The notes beneath the pieces were generated by a model, which was not told the origin of the DNA, did not search any database, and saw only the letters and a program-made list of their open reading frames with translations. 64,000 bases of DNA. Source: Bradyrhizobium zhanjiangense (GTDB taxonomy: Bacteria > Pseudomonadota > Alphaproteobacteria > Rhizobiales > Xanthobacteraceae). Positions 37,220-46,697 of this stretch are shown piece by piece. The stretch spans positions 5,911,001 through 5,975,000 of the forward strand of contig NZ_CP022221.1 of the NCBI RefSeq assembly GCF_004114935.1, given 5' to 3'. The translations under genes and the position numbers were made by a program. Within the stretch, counting starts at the first letter, position 1. Every line of letters begins with the position of its first letter.

Positions 37220-38998
37220 ATGGTCGATATTCCATATGAAGGGATCCCCGGCATTCCGCCTGCCGAAGTGCCTGATGTCGAGCTCTATCATCCGCGGAGC
37301 TGGTGGACGCGATATGTCTTCTCGCAGGACGCCAAGGTGATCGCCATTCAGTATTCGCTGACGGCCACGGCCATCGGGCTGGTGGCCCTGGTGCTGTCGT
37401 GGCTGATGCGGCTGCAACTGGGATTTCCCGGCACCTTCTCCTTCATCGATGCCAACCAGTACCTCCAGTTCATCACCATGCACGGCATGATCATGGTGAT
37501 CTATCTGCTCACGGCGTTGTTCCTGGGCGGTTTCGGCAACTACCTGATCCCGCTGATGGTCGGCGCCCGGGACATGGTCTTCCCTTATGTGAACATGCTG
37601 AGCTACTGGGTCTACCTGCTCGCAGTCCTGGTGCTGGCCTCGACTTTCTTCGTGCCCGGCGGCCCCACCGGCGCCGGCTGGACGCTATACCCGCCGCAAG
37701 CGATCCTCTCCGGAACGCCCGGGCAGGATTGGGGCATCATTCTCATGATGTCGTCCCTGATCCTGTTCATCATCGGCTTCACCATGGGCGGACTGAACTA
37801 TGTGGTCACGGTGCTCCAGGCGCGCACCCGCGGCATGACGTTGATGCGCTTGCCGCTGACGGTGTGGGGCATTTTCACGGCGACCGTGATGGCGCTCTTG
37901 GCATTCCCTGCCCTGTTCGTTGCCTCGGTCATGCTGCTGCTCGACCGTCTGCTCGGAACCAGCTTCTTCATGCCTTCGCTCGTCGAGATGGGCACGCTGT
38001 CGAAATATGGCGGCGGCAGCCCGCTGCTCTTCCAGCACCTGTTCTGGTTCTTCGGCCACCCCGAAGTCTATATCGTCGCCCTGCCCGCCTTCGGCATCGT
38101 CTCCGATCTGATCAGCACGCATGCGCGCAAGAACATCTTTGGTTACCGCATGATGGTCTGGGCGATCGTGGCCATCGGCGCGCTCAGCTTCATCGTATGG
38201 GCGCACCACATGTATGTGAGCGGCATGTTCCCGCAATTCGGGTACTTCTTTGCCACCACGACGCTCATCATCGCAATCCCCACCGCGATTAAGGTCTACA
38301 ACTGGGTGCTGACCCTGTGGCGCGGCGACATCCATCTCACGGTGCCGATGCTGTTCGCCCTCGGCTTCATCATCACCTTCGTGAACGGCGGGCTCACCGG
38401 CCTTTTCCTCGGCAACGTCGTCGTGGACGTGCCCCTCTCGGACACCATGTTCGTGGTCGCGCATTTCCACATGGTGATGGGCGTGGCGCCGATCATGGTC
38501 GTGCTCGGCGCGATCTATCATTGGTACCCCAAGATCACGGGGCGGATGCTGAACCAGGCTCTCGGCAAGTTTCACTTCTGGGTCACCTTCCTCGGCGCCT
38601 ACCTGATCTTCTTCCCCATGCACTACCTTGGACTGCTCGGGGTTCCGCGCCGGTATTTCGAACTCGGGGATGCGGCCTTCATCCCGTCCTCGGCCCATTC
38701 GCTGAACGCCTTCATCTCCGTGGTGGCCTTGACCGTCGGCTTCAGCCAGATGGTGTTCCTGTTCAATCTGGCCTGGAGCTTGTTCAAAGGTGAGGCCTCG
38801 GGCGGCAACCCGTGGCGGGCGACGACGCTGGAGTGGCAGACGCCGGAGACGCCTCCAGGGCACGGCAATTGGGGCAAGGAGCTCCCGGTCGTGTACCGCT
38901 GGGCCTATGACTACAGTGTGCCCGGAGCCGCGGAGGACTTCATACCGCAGAACCAGCCGCCGCACGCGACGCAGCGCGTTCAGGGAGCTGCTTCGTGA
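37220..38998 (+). CDS. coxN: Cytochrome c oxidase subunit I (CoxN-like, haem-copper A-type)
   Basis: A 592-residue, 12-helix catalytic subunit. Haem ligands appear in ITMHGMIMV and VAHFHMVMG; CuB ligands and the cross-linked tyrosine in WFFGHPEVYIVALPAFG and VWAHHMY. The Glu of HPEV is the D-channel acid of A1-type oxidases. I set the start at ATG 37220 because GAGGAGG precedes it; ATG 37196 lacks this. It ends in a GTGA overlap with the next subunit. Confidence 0.95.
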   Translation: MVDIPYEGIPGIPPAEVPDVELYHPRSWWTRYVFSQDAKVIAIQYSLTATAIGLVALVLSWLMRLQLGFPGTFSFIDANQYLQFITMHGMIMVIYLLTALFLGGFGNYLIPLMVGARDMVFPYVNMLSYWVYLLAVLVLASTFFVPGGPTGAGWTLYPPQAILSGTPGQDWGIILMMSSLILFIIGFTMGGLNYVVTVLQARTRGMTLMRLPLTVWGIFTATVMALLAFPALFVASVMLLLDRLLGTSFFMPSLVEMGTLSKYGGGSPLLFQHLFWFFGHPEVYIVALPAFGIVSDLISTHARKNIFGYRMMVWAIVAIGALSFIVWAHHMYVSGMFPQFGYFFATTTLIIAIPTAIKVYNWVLTLWRGDIHLTVPMLFALGFIITFVNGGLTGLFLGNVVVDVPLSDTMFVVAHFHMVMGVAPIMVVLGAIYHWYPKITGRMLNQALGKFHFWVTFLGAYLIFFPMHYLGLLGVPRRYFELGDAAFIPSSAHSLNAFISVVALTVGFSQMVFLFNLAWSLFKGEASGGNPWRATTLEWQTPETPPGHGNWGKELPVVYRWAYDYSVPGAAEDFIPQNQPPHATQRVQGAAS

Positions 38999-39699
38999 GC
39001 GCCATCATCCTGTTCCTGGCTGTGCTTGCGGTGATCGCCGGATGGTGGCTGTCGCAGCAGCGGCTGACGGCCAAGCCATGGCTGGAGGAAGGCCCGATCG
39101 GTGACTTCCCGGGCGGCGATGCTATGACCTGGCCGGCAGCGAAGGTCGGACTTGGCGTGTTTCTCGCCGTCGCGAGCGCATTATTCGTCCTCTTCATCAG
39201 CGCCTACTCGATGCGCATGAGCGTGGTGGACTGGCGACCGCTGCCGATACCGCGACTGCTGTGGGTCAACACCGGCGTCCTGGTCCTGAGCAGCGTCGCG
39301 CTGCAATGGTCGTATGTGGCGGCACGCCGAGACGATGCTGAAGGCGTCATGATCGGCCTGCTCGCTGGCGGAGCATCTGCCGTGATCTTCCTTGCCGGAC
39401 AGCTCCTGGCCTGGCAACGGCTCGGGGCTGCCGGATATTTCGTGGCGTCCAATCCGGCGAATTCCTTCTTCTACCTGTTGACCGCAGTGCACGGGCTGCA
39501 TCTGACGGGCGGTCTGGTGGCCTTGGGCCGAACCTCAGCCAAGATGTGGCGCGGCGCCGAGATCGCCGACATGCGCTTGAGCGTGGAGCTGTGCGCCATC
39601 TACTGGCACTTCCTGCTGCTGGTCTGGCTCGTCCTGCTCGGTCTTCTCACGGGCTGGACGGACGATTTCGTCAACATCTGCCGCCAATTGCTGAGCTAG
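38995..39699 (+). CDS. coxO: Cytochrome c oxidase subunit III-like protein (CoxO-like)
   Basis: A 234-residue membrane protein of about six to seven helices. The conserved subunit III elements are AVHGLHLTGGLVALG and ELCAIYWHFLLLVWL. It begins with GTG overlapping the subunit I stop. It is one of two subunit III-like genes here, which is the coxMNOP arrangement; the protein is less typical than the next one. Confidence 0.88.
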   Translation: MSAIILFLAVLAVIAGWWLSQQRLTAKPWLEEGPIGDFPGGDAMTWPAAKVGLGVFLAVASALFVLFISAYSMRMSVVDWRPLPIPRLLWVNTGVLVLSSVALQWSYVAARRDDAEGVMIGLLAGGASAVIFLAGQLLAWQRLGAAGYFVASNPANSFFYLLTAVHGLHLTGGLVALGRTSAKMWRGAEIADMRLSVELCAIYWHFLLLVWLVLLGLLTGWTDDFVNICRQLLS

Positions 39700-39713
39700 G
39701 GAGGCGAGACCAG

Positions 39714-40436
39714 ATGGCTGCGACCATGCTGACAAATCCGGGCCAATCGCCTGCGCGGCTTGAAGGCTGGCGCGGCATCGCCGCCGACTGGGCGTCCGAT
39801 CAGCGCGCCTTCAAGAACGTGTCCTGGGGCAAGGCCATGATGTGGATCTTCCTCCTCAGCGACACCTTCATCTTCAGTTGCTTCCTGCTCTCCTACATGA
39901 CGGCGCGGATGTCGACGACCGTGCCCTGGCCCAATCCCAGCGAGGTCTTCGCCCTCAACATCGCCGGCAAGCACATTCCGCTGATCCTGATCGCCATCAT
40001 GACGTTTATCCTGATCAGCAGCAGCGGCACCATGGCGATGGCCGTCAATTTCGGCTACCGCCGCGATCGCGTCAGAACCGCGGCCTTGATGCTGGCCACG
40101 GCAGCCTTCGGCGCAACCTTCGTCGGAATGCAGGCCTTCGAATGGACCAAGCTGATCATGGAGGGCGTTCGTCCCTGGGGCAATCCATGGGGTGCCCCGC
40201 AGTTTGGTGCGAGCTTCTTCATGATCACCGGCTTCCACGGCACCCATGTGACGATCGGCGTGATCTTCCTGATCGCCATTGCGCGGAAGGTCTTTCGCGG
40301 CGACTTCGACGTCGAGAGGCGCGGCTTCTTCACGAGCCGCAAGGGGTACTACGAGATCGTCGAGATCATGGGCCTGTACTGGCACTTCGTCGATCTCGTG
40401 TGGGTGTTCATCTTTGCATTCTTCTATCTTTGGTGA
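39714..40436 (+). CDS. coxP: Cytochrome c oxidase subunit III (CoxP-like)
   Basis: A 240-residue subunit III with the signatures MQAFEWTKLI, FFMITGFHGTHVTIG and IMGLYWHFVDLVWVFIFAFFYL. The ATG at 39714 is preceded by AGGGAGG, so the longer frame upstream inside coxO is not used. It stabilises subunit I and its proton uptake path. Confidence 0.92.
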   Translation: MAATMLTNPGQSPARLEGWRGIAADWASDQRAFKNVSWGKAMMWIFLLSDTFIFSCFLLSYMTARMSTTVPWPNPSEVFALNIAGKHIPLILIAIMTFILISSSGTMAMAVNFGYRRDRVRTAALMLATAAFGATFVGMQAFEWTKLIMEGVRPWGNPWGAPQFGASFFMITGFHGTHVTIGVIFLIAIARKVFRGDFDVERRGFFTSRKGYYEIVEIMGLYWHFVDLVWVFIFAFFYLW

Positions 40437-40445
40437 GGTCGGCGC

Positions 40446-40838
40446 ATGACAAACGCGGCGGTACACATGGAAGGACAGCTTCACGCTCCGGTGCATAGCG
40501 CAATCGCAACGGGAGCCGTTCATGCCAAGGGTCAACAGCACCCGATCAAGCTCTACCTCGTGGTCTGGGGCTGGTTGTTCGTCCTCAGCACGTGCTCCTA
40601 CCTCGTCGATTATTTTGGCCTACATGGCTATCTCAGATGGTCGCTGATCCTGCTGTTCATGGTGTTGAAGGCCGGCTTGATCGTCGCGGTCTTCATGCAC
40701 ATGGCCTGGGAGCGACTGGCCTTGGCCTATGCCATCCTGCTGCCGCCGATTGCGGTATTGGTATTTGTGTCGATCATGGTGCTCGAATCCGAATACACCC
40801 ACTTCCTTCGGGTGCTCTTCTTCGCAACCCCGTCGTAG
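40446..40838 (+). CDS. Cytochrome oxidase subunit IV-like protein
   Basis: A 130-residue protein with a polar, His-containing head of about 33 residues and three helices, including WSLILLFMVLKAGLIVAVFMHM, which matches the prokaryotic subunit IV/CyoD-type family. It starts 9 bases after the previous stop and ends the oxidase operon. No haem or copper assembly factor (CtaA, CtaB, CtaG) follows, so assembly must be supplied from elsewhere. Confidence 0.85.
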   Translation: MTNAAVHMEGQLHAPVHSAIATGAVHAKGQQHPIKLYLVVWGWLFVLSTCSYLVDYFGLHGYLRWSLILLFMVLKAGLIVAVFMHMAWERLALAYAILLPPIAVLVFVSIMVLESEYTHFLRVLFFATPS

Positions 40839-40857
40839 CGGCAATCCGAGTTCTCAC

Positions 40858-40963
40858 TGTCATGCCCCGCGAAGGCGGGGCATCAAGTACTCCGCGGGAG
40901 AAGTCGGTTTCTACAATGTCCGCCGCGGAGTACTGGATCATCCGCCTTCGCGGATGATGACAG
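40858..40963. repeat. Dispersed inverted repeat, family A
   Basis: TGTCATGCCCCGCGAAGGCG with GGGCATCAAGTAC (one substitution in the usual ATCCAGTA), and TACTGGATCATCCGCCTTCG with CGGATGATGACAG. It separates the convergent oxidase operon and nadE and could act as a two-way terminator. Confidence 0.87.
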
Positions 40964-41000
40964 ATGGACTTGTAGCGAGACTGCCCGTCTCTCTCCAGTG

Positions 41001-42758
41001 CTACCCCTCGAACGCGTCAATCGAAGCGCGGCTCCCACGTGACACCAGCGCCTCATCCGCCGCCGGCAACGGATCGCCCTTGTCACGAAAACGGTTGGTG
41101 ATGGGATAGCGGCGATCGCGGCCGAAATTCTTAGGTGTCACCTTCACGCCGGGTGCGGCCTGGCGGCGCTTGTATTCGGCGACATTGAGGAGATGGTCGA
41201 TGCGGGTGACGGTGTCGCGGTCGAAGCCGGCCGCGATGATTTGATCAAGCGGCTCCTCGCGTTCGACCAGGCGTTCCAGGATGGCATCGAGCACGTCGTA
41301 AGGCGGCAGCGAGTCCTCATCACGTTGGTTCTCGCGCAACTCCGCGGTCGGCGGCCGCGTGATGATATCGGGCGGAATGATCTCGCCGGCGGGCCCGAGC
41401 GCGCCTTCCGGCTTCCAGGAATTGCGCAGTGCCGCCAGCCGAAACACCTGCGTCTTATAGATGTCCTTGATCGGATTGAAGCCGCCGTTCATGTCGCCAT
41501 AGAGCGTGGCGTAGCCGACCGACATTTCGGACTTGTTGCCTGTCGTCGCCACCATCAAGCCGGTCTTGTTGGAGATCGCCATCAAGAGCGTGCCGCGGGT
41601 GCGGGCCTGGAGATTCTCCTCGGTGATGTCAGGCGGCAGGTTCTTGAAGATGCCGGACAGGATGGTCTCGAACCCGTTGACGGCTTCGGCGATCGGCAAA
41701 ACCTCGTAGCGGATGCCGAGATGGCCGGCGAGTTCGCCGGCATCCGCAACCGAGTGTGCTGCGGTGTAGCGATAAGGCAGCATCACGCCATGCACCTGAT
41801 CCGCGCCGAGCGCATCGACCGCGATCGCGGCGCACAGCGCGGAATCGATGCCGCCGGAGATACCGAGCAGCACGCCCGGAAAGCCGTTCTTGGCGACGTA
41901 ATCGCGCAGGCCCAGCACGCAGGCGGCGTAATCGGCCTTGTCACCTTCGGGTTGCTCGGCGATCGGACCCGTGCAGCGCCAGTCGTCGCCGTTTCTGGTG
42001 AAGCGCAGCGTGACGATGCTCTCTTCGAACGCCGGCAACTGTGCCGCGAGTGAGAGGTCGCCGTTGAGCACGAAGGAGGCGCCGTCGAACACCAACTCGT
42101 CCTGGCCGCAGACCTGATTGAGATAGACCAGCGGCAGCCCGCTTTCGGTGACCCGCGCCACCGCGACCGACAGGCGAACGTCGTTCTTGTCGCGGGCGTA
42201 AGGCGAGCCGTTCGGCACCAGGATGATCTCGGCGCCGGTTTCGGCCAGCGTCTCGACCACGTTCTCATAGTCCTCGGACTCCTCCAGCCAGATGTCCTCG
42301 CAGATTGGCACGCCGATGCGCACGCCTCGCACCGTCACAGGGCCGGCGGCAGGGCCCTGCGAAAACAGCCGCTTCTCGTCGAACACGCCGTAATTCGGCA
42401 GATTGCACTTGAAGCGCAGCGCGGAGATACGGCCGCCCTCGAGCAGCGCACAGGCATTGTAAACCCTGCCCTCCTCGACCCAGGGCGTGCCGACCAGCAT
42501 CGCCGGACCACCGTCCGCGGTCTCGCGCGCCAGCGTCTCGATCGCGGCGCGGCAGGCGGCCTGGAACGCGGGCTTCTGCACCAGGTCCTCCGGCGGATAG
42601 CCGGCGATGAACAGTTCCGGAAACAGCACGAGATCGGCGCCGTCGGCGGCGGCTCGCGCGCGCGCCGAGCGCGCTTTGGCGGCGTTGCCCTCGATATCGC
42701 CCACGCTCGGATTGAGCTGGGCGAGCGTGACCGCGAATGCGTTGAGACGTTCGGTCAT
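41001..42758 (-). CDS. nadE: Glutamine-dependent NAD+ synthetase
   Basis: A 585-residue two-domain enzyme. The N-terminal nitrilase-type glutaminase has the Glu-Lys-Cys triad in FPELFIAGYPPED, RFKCNLPNYGVFDE and VPICEDIW; the C-terminal synthetase has the PP-loop SGGIDSALCAAIA and TGNKSEMSVGYATLYGDM. It amidates nicotinic acid adenine dinucleotide to NAD+. ATG at 42758 chosen over an 18-codon extension. It follows dgkA on the same strand by 22 bases. Confidence 0.95.
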   Translation of the reverse strand: MTERLNAFAVTLAQLNPSVGDIEGNAAKARSARARAAADGADLVLFPELFIAGYPPEDLVQKPAFQAACRAAIETLARETADGGPAMLVGTPWVEEGRVYNACALLEGGRISALRFKCNLPNYGVFDEKRLFSQGPAAGPVTVRGVRIGVPICEDIWLEESEDYENVVETLAETGAEIILVPNGSPYARDKNDVRLSVAVARVTESGLPLVYLNQVCGQDELVFDGASFVLNGDLSLAAQLPAFEESIVTLRFTRNGDDWRCTGPIAEQPEGDKADYAACVLGLRDYVAKNGFPGVLLGISGGIDSALCAAIAVDALGADQVHGVMLPYRYTAAHSVADAGELAGHLGIRYEVLPIAEAVNGFETILSGIFKNLPPDITEENLQARTRGTLLMAISNKTGLMVATTGNKSEMSVGYATLYGDMNGGFNPIKDIYKTQVFRLAALRNSWKPEGALGPAGEIIPPDIITRPPTAELRENQRDEDSLPPYDVLDAILERLVEREEPLDQIIAAGFDRDTVTRIDHLLNVAEYKRRQAAPGVKVTPKNFGRDRRYPITNRFRDKGDPLPAADEALVSRGSRASIDAFEG

Positions 42759-42780
42759 GGGCGCCCTTATTCGATCCTCG

Positions 42781-43134
42781 TTAGACGAAACCCAATCGCT
42801 CGACGAGCGCAAAGATCCAGAACGCGCCGGCCATCAGCAGCGCAACGCCGACCGCGGCCGAGCCCATGTCCTTGACCCGGCCGATCTGCTTGTCGTGGTC
42901 CATGGTGAGGCGGTCGGCGAGTTTTTCGATCGCGGTGTTGAGCAGCTCGACCACCAGCACGAACGCGACCGCACAAACCAGCTCGACCGCGCGCATCGCG
43001 GTCGCGCCGATGAACCAGGCCAGCGGCAGCGACAGCAGGAGCGCAAAGATCTCCTCGCGGACGGCCTGCTCCGATCGAAACGCAAAGGCCAGACCGTTCC
43101 GGGAATTGATCGTGGCCTTCCAGATCCGCAGCAA
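42781..43134 (-). CDS. dgkA: Diacylglycerol kinase
   Basis: A DgkA-type integral membrane kinase of about 117 residues: RIWKATINSRNGLAFAFRSEQAVREE corresponds to the N-terminal helix, and VVELLNTAIEKLADR and KDMGSAAVGVALL are the conserved catalytic and last-helix motifs. It phosphorylates diacylglycerol to phosphatidic acid. The start is uncertain: TTG at 43134 begins the conserved sequence just after the aroG stop, while GTG at 43182 would add 16 residues and overlap aroG. Confidence 0.85.
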   Translation of the reverse strand: MLRIWKATINSRNGLAFAFRSEQAVREEIFALLLSLPLAWFIGATAMRAVELVCAVAFVLVVELLNTAIEKLADRLTMDHDKQIGRVKDMGSAAVGVALLMAGAFWIFALVERLGFV

Positions 43135-43138
43135 GATC

Positions 43139-44527
43139 TTAGAGCCCCGCTGCGGCCGGCATCGGCTTGGCCTTGCCGGCACGTTCCTGCTTCAGCAGCT
43201 CGGCGATCAGGAAAGCCATATCGATGGATTGCTCGGCATTGAGGCGGGGATCGCAGACCGTGTGGTAGCGGTCGTTGAGATCCTCGTCGGTGATGGCGCG
43301 GGCGCCACCGAGGCATTCGGTGACGTCCTGGCCGGTCATCTCCAGATGCACGCCGCCGGCATGGGTGCCTTCAGCGCCGTGAATCGCGAAGAACGATTTC
43401 ACCTCGGACAGGATGCGGTCGAAGGGGCGCGTCTTATAGCCTGATGTCGAGGTGATGGTGTTGCCGTGCATGGGATCGCACGACCAGACCACCACCCTGC
43501 CCTCGCGCTGCACGGCGCGGATCATGTTGGGCAGATGCTCGCCGACCTTGTCGGCGCCGAAGCGGCCGATCAGCGTCAGCCGGCCGGGCTCGTTGTCGGG
43601 GTTGAGCACGTCGATCAGCTTGAGCAATTCGTCGGACTTGAGCGAGGGGCCGCATTTGAGTCCGATCGGGTTCTTGATGCCGCGGAAATATTCGATGTGG
43701 CCGTGATCGAGCTGGCGGGTGCGGTCGCCGATCCAGATCATGTGGCCCGAGGTCGCGTACCAGTCGCCGGTGGTGGAATCGACGCGGGTCAGGGCCTGCT
43801 CGTAGCCGAGCAGCAGCGCCTCATGGCTGGTGTAGAAGTCAGTGGCGCGCAACTCGGGATGGGCCTCGAGGTCGAGGCCGCAGGCGCGCATGAAGTTCAG
43901 CGCGTCCGAGATGCGGTCGGCCAATTCCTTGTAGCGGCGGGACTGCGGGCTATCCTTCAGGAAGCCGAGCATCCATTGGTGCACGCTGCCGAGATTGGCG
44001 TAGCCGCCGGTGGCGAAGGCGCGGAGCAGGTTCAGCGTCGCGGCCGACTGGCGATAGGCCATCAGCTGGCGCTGCGGATCCGGCACGCGCGCTTCCTTGG
44101 TGAAGGCGATGTCGTTGACGATGTCGCCGCGATAGCTCGGCAGCTCGACGCCGTTCACATTCTCGGTCGGCGACGACCGTGGCTTTGCGAACTGGCCGGC
44201 GATGCGGCCGACTTTCACCACGGGGACGGCGCCGGCGTAAGTGAGCACCACCGCCATCTGGAGCAGCACGCGGAAGAAGTCGCGGATGTTGTTGGCGCCG
44301 TGCTCGGCAAAGCTCTCGGCACAGTCGCCACCCTGGAGCAGGAAGGCCTCGCCGGCCGCAACCCGCGCTAAGGCCTTCTTCAGGTTGCGCGCTTCGCCCG
44401 CGAACACCAGCGGCGGAAAGGTCGCAAGCTGCGCCTCGACGTCGGCCAAAGCCTTGGCGTCAGGATAATCGGGCACCTGTAGCACCGGCTTGCTGCGCCA
44501 GGACTCGGGCGTCCACCGCTCGGACAT
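43139..44527 (-). CDS. aroG: Class II 3-deoxy-7-phosphoheptulonate (DAHP) synthase
   Basis: A 462-residue class II (plant-type) DAHP synthase: [34 protein letters not shown] with the metal Cys, [14 protein letters not shown] and CDPMHGNTI are the family landmarks. It opens the shikimate pathway from erythrose 4-phosphate and phosphoenolpyruvate. A GGAGAG precedes ATG 44527; the upstream frame is noncoding and Cys/Arg-rich. It heads an apparent aroG-dgkA-nadE operon. Confidence 0.94.
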   Translation of the reverse strand: MSERWTPESWRSKPVLQVPDYPDAKALADVEAQLATFPPLVFAGEARNLKKALARVAAGEAFLLQGGDCAESFAEHGANNIRDFFRVLLQMAVVLTYAGAVPVVKVGRIAGQFAKPRSSPTENVNGVELPSYRGDIVNDIAFTKEARVPDPQRQLMAYRQSAATLNLLRAFATGGYANLGSVHQWMLGFLKDSPQSRRYKELADRISDALNFMRACGLDLEAHPELRATDFYTSHEALLLGYEQALTRVDSTTGDWYATSGHMIWIGDRTRQLDHGHIEYFRGIKNPIGLKCGPSLKSDELLKLIDVLNPDNEPGRLTLIGRFGADKVGEHLPNMIRAVQREGRVVVWSCDPMHGNTITSTSGYKTRPFDRILSEVKSFFAIHGAEGTHAGGVHLEMTGQDVTECLGGARAITDEDLNDRYHTVCDPRLNAEQSIDMAFLIAELLKQERAGKAKPMPAAAGL

Positions 44528-44721
44528 CGCAATCTCTCCGTGAAGCAAAAAAGTGCAACCTGATCTGTGGGTTGCGAGGGCCGCCTTATACACAGGCTGG
44601 CCCCGCCCCGCCAGTTGTAAATCCATTCCGCATTGCAAACCCTTGCGAGGAAAGCCAAATTCGCATTTGCTGGGAAACGGCAAGGAAACCGGCAAGTAAA
44701 CCGGCAGGACACCTTCTGCCC

Positions 44722-45618
44722 ATGGACGCGGCACTGGACGACGTTTTCATCGACGAGATCAGCTTCCCGGCGACCGACGGGTATGCCTTGACCGGCACCC
44801 TGTTTCTGCCGCGCGGCGCCAAGCGCCATGCCGTGCTGATCAACTCCGCCACCGCCGTCCCGCGAAAAATCTACCGCGGCTTCGCCTCCTATCTCGCCCA
44901 TCGCGGCTGCGCCGTCCTGACCTACGACTATCGCGGCATCGGCGATTCCCGGCTGCAGGCGATGGTCGGCCACAACCGGCCGAAATCGCTGGTCGGCTTC
45001 AAGGCCTCGATGTCCGACTGGGCCGCTCTCGACGTCACCGCCGCGGTAGGCTGGATGCGCGAGCGCTACCACACCCTGCCCCTTGCCTATGTCGGCCATT
45101 CGTTCGGCGGCCAGGCGCTCGGGCTGATCGCCAACAACACGGACATCTCGCGCGCCGCCTTCGTGGCTTCGCAGGCCGCGACCTGGCGGCTGATGACCTC
45201 GCCGGAGAAATATCGCGTCTTCGCCTTCATGAATTTTGTCGGCGTACCGCTGGTCCACGCGCTCGGCTACGCGCCCGGCTGGGCCGGCATTGGCGAGGAT
45301 TTGCCCAAGGGCGTTTTCCTGCAATGGGCCCAGTGGGTCTCGAGCCCCCGCTACCTCTTCGATTCACAGCTGCCGGCACTGGAGAATTTTGCCAGGTTCA
45401 AGGGCCAATTGCGCGCGCTGTGCTTCTCCGACGATCCCTGGGCGACGCGCTCCGCGGTCGAGTTGCTCACCAGCGGGTTCACCGCGATCAAGCCGGAGGT
45501 GTTGACGGTCAAACCGTCCGATGTCGGCGCCAAGGCCATCGGCCATTTCGGCTTCTTCCGCCCCGATCATCGCGATACGCTGTGGCACGGCGTCGCGGAA
45601 TGGATCCAGGGTGAGTGA
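44722..45618 (+). CDS. Alpha/beta hydrolase
   Basis: A 298-residue cytoplasmic alpha/beta hydrolase with YDYRGIGDS in the strand-4 region and the nucleophile elbow GHSFGGQ. It matches the group annotated as predicted alpha/beta hydrolases of the YheT/BAAT-like type. The catalytic His probably lies in [10 protein letters not shown] near the end. Substrate unknown. The ATG at 44722 is preferred; upstream in-frame codons are noncoding-like. Convergent with a small gene after 2 bases. Confidence 0.83.
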   Translation: MDAALDDVFIDEISFPATDGYALTGTLFLPRGAKRHAVLINSATAVPRKIYRGFASYLAHRGCAVLTYDYRGIGDSRLQAMVGHNRPKSLVGFKASMSDWAALDVTAAVGWMRERYHTLPLAYVGHSFGGQALGLIANNTDISRAAFVASQAATWRLMTSPEKYRVFAFMNFVGVPLVHALGYAPGWAGIGEDLPKGVFLQWAQWVSSPRYLFDSQLPALENFARFKGQLRALCFSDDPWATRSAVELLTSGFTAIKPEVLTVKPSDVGAKAIGHFGFFRPDHRDTLWHGVAEWIQGE

Positions 45619-45620
45619 CG

Positions 45621-45884
45621 TCAGCGGATGATCGTCGTCAGCGACGAGTAACGCCTGTTCGGCCTCGCTTCGCCCGGCGCGAATTGCGCAAATGCCTCGC
45701 TGACACGCACCGCCGGCGGCGTATCGTTAGCAAAGCGAAACTCCTTCGGCCGCGGCGCGTAGAAGCTGGCGCGGAAATAGGCGTCGTCGAAGCGTGCCTC
45801 GCCGACCCCGAACAATGCGTCGCAGACGAACAGAAGCGCGTACACTCCCGCGACCGCGGCGACGATCTCCCTGAGAATAGACAT
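45621..45884 (-). CDS. Small membrane-anchored protein (87 aa), hypothetical
   Basis: One N-terminal helix (EIVAAVAGVYALLFVCDALFG) and a polar remainder with RFDDAYFRASFYAPRPKEF; it is either anchored or exported. The ATG at 45884 starts just before the helix. No domain recognised. It is convergent with the hydrolase. Confidence 0.62.
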   Translation of the reverse strand: MSILREIVAAVAGVYALLFVCDALFGVGEARFDDAYFRASFYAPRPKEFRFANDTPPAVRVSEAFAQFAPGEARPNRRYSSLTTIIR

Positions 45885-46017
45885 GCGGATGCCCTGCCCT
45901 TTTGCCGGGAGGATGCACGCGCGTTCCAAAGTCAAGGTTTAAGGCCGCACGTTTCTTGTTCGCAGGGTTTGCCGCTGCTGTGCGGATTGCAGACAATTTT
46001 ATCGATCCGGAAAAGAG

Positions 46018-46047
46018 AGCCCGCCTGATCGCGCGATCAGGCGGGCT
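46018..46047 (-). terminator. Perfect 30-bp palindrome, terminator for the YqhA-like gene
   Basis: AGCCCGCCTGATCGC and its exact reverse complement abut with no loop base. Read on the minus strand, it begins about 33 bases after the stop of the YqhA-like gene and is followed by CTCTTTTCC, a short U-rich run. The perfect symmetry would also suit a protein-binding site, but the position favours a terminator. Confidence 0.6.
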
Positions 46048-46080
46048 GGCCGCTTGGGAGGTATCAAACGGCCAGGTTCG

Positions 46081-46665
46081 TCAGCCGTGGCGTGCCTCCT
46101 TGCGATGGCCGCTCTCGCTGAGGCGATCGACCCAGGCGATGCCGATCGCCGAGATGATGAAGGTCAGGTGGATCAGCACCTGCCACATCACGCCGCTCTC
46201 GGTGAAATTGCTGCGCGTCGTGCCGAGATTGCCCGCCTCGATGAAGGTCCTGAGCAGCGAGATCGAGGAAATGCCGATGATCGCCATCGCCAGCTTGATC
46301 TTGAGCACGCTGGCATTGACGTGGCTCAGCCATTCCGGCTCGTCGGGATGACCGGTCAGGTTCAGCCGGGAGACGAAGGTCTCGTAGCCGCCGACGATCA
46401 CCATCACCAGCAGGTTCGAAATCATGACGACGTCGATCAGCCCGAGCACGACCAGCATGATCTGCTGCTCGCTGGCGTCGAACGAGTGCGCGACCAGGTG
46501 CCAGAGCTCTTTCAGGAACAGCAGCACATAAACGCCCTGCGCGATGATCAGGCCGACATAGAGCGGCACTTGCAGCCAGCGCGAGCCAAAGATGAGCTGC
46601 GCAAACGGACCGATCTGCGGCGCTGGCGCGGAATGCGCCGAAAGTGCTTTGGTTTCAGACGTCAT
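46081..46665 (-). CDS. UPF0114/YqhA family membrane protein
   Basis: A 194-residue inner-membrane protein with about four helices: IFGSRWLQVPLYVGLIIAQGVY begins the family-defining first helix, then LGLIDVVMISNLLVMVIVGGYE and HVNASVLKIKLAMAIIGISSISLL. YqhA-like proteins are widespread and of unknown function. It lies 32 bases downstream of the TerC gene on the same strand and may be co-transcribed with it. Confidence 0.87.
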   Translation of the reverse strand: MTSETKALSAHSAPAPQIGPFAQLIFGSRWLQVPLYVGLIIAQGVYVLLFLKELWHLVAHSFDASEQQIMLVVLGLIDVVMISNLLVMVIVGGYETFVSRLNLTGHPDEPEWLSHVNASVLKIKLAMAIIGISSISLLRTFIEAGNLGTTRSNFTESGVMWQVLIHLTFIISAIGIAWVDRLSESGHRKEARHG

Positions 46666-46697
46666 TGATCACTCCGGAGTGAGACAGGAAACGCGCC

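Noticed and set aside
5772..40963. Possible CRISPR array from repeated palindromic sequences
   Set aside because: Copies are single, many kilobases apart and have no regular spacers; they are dispersed intergenic repeats.
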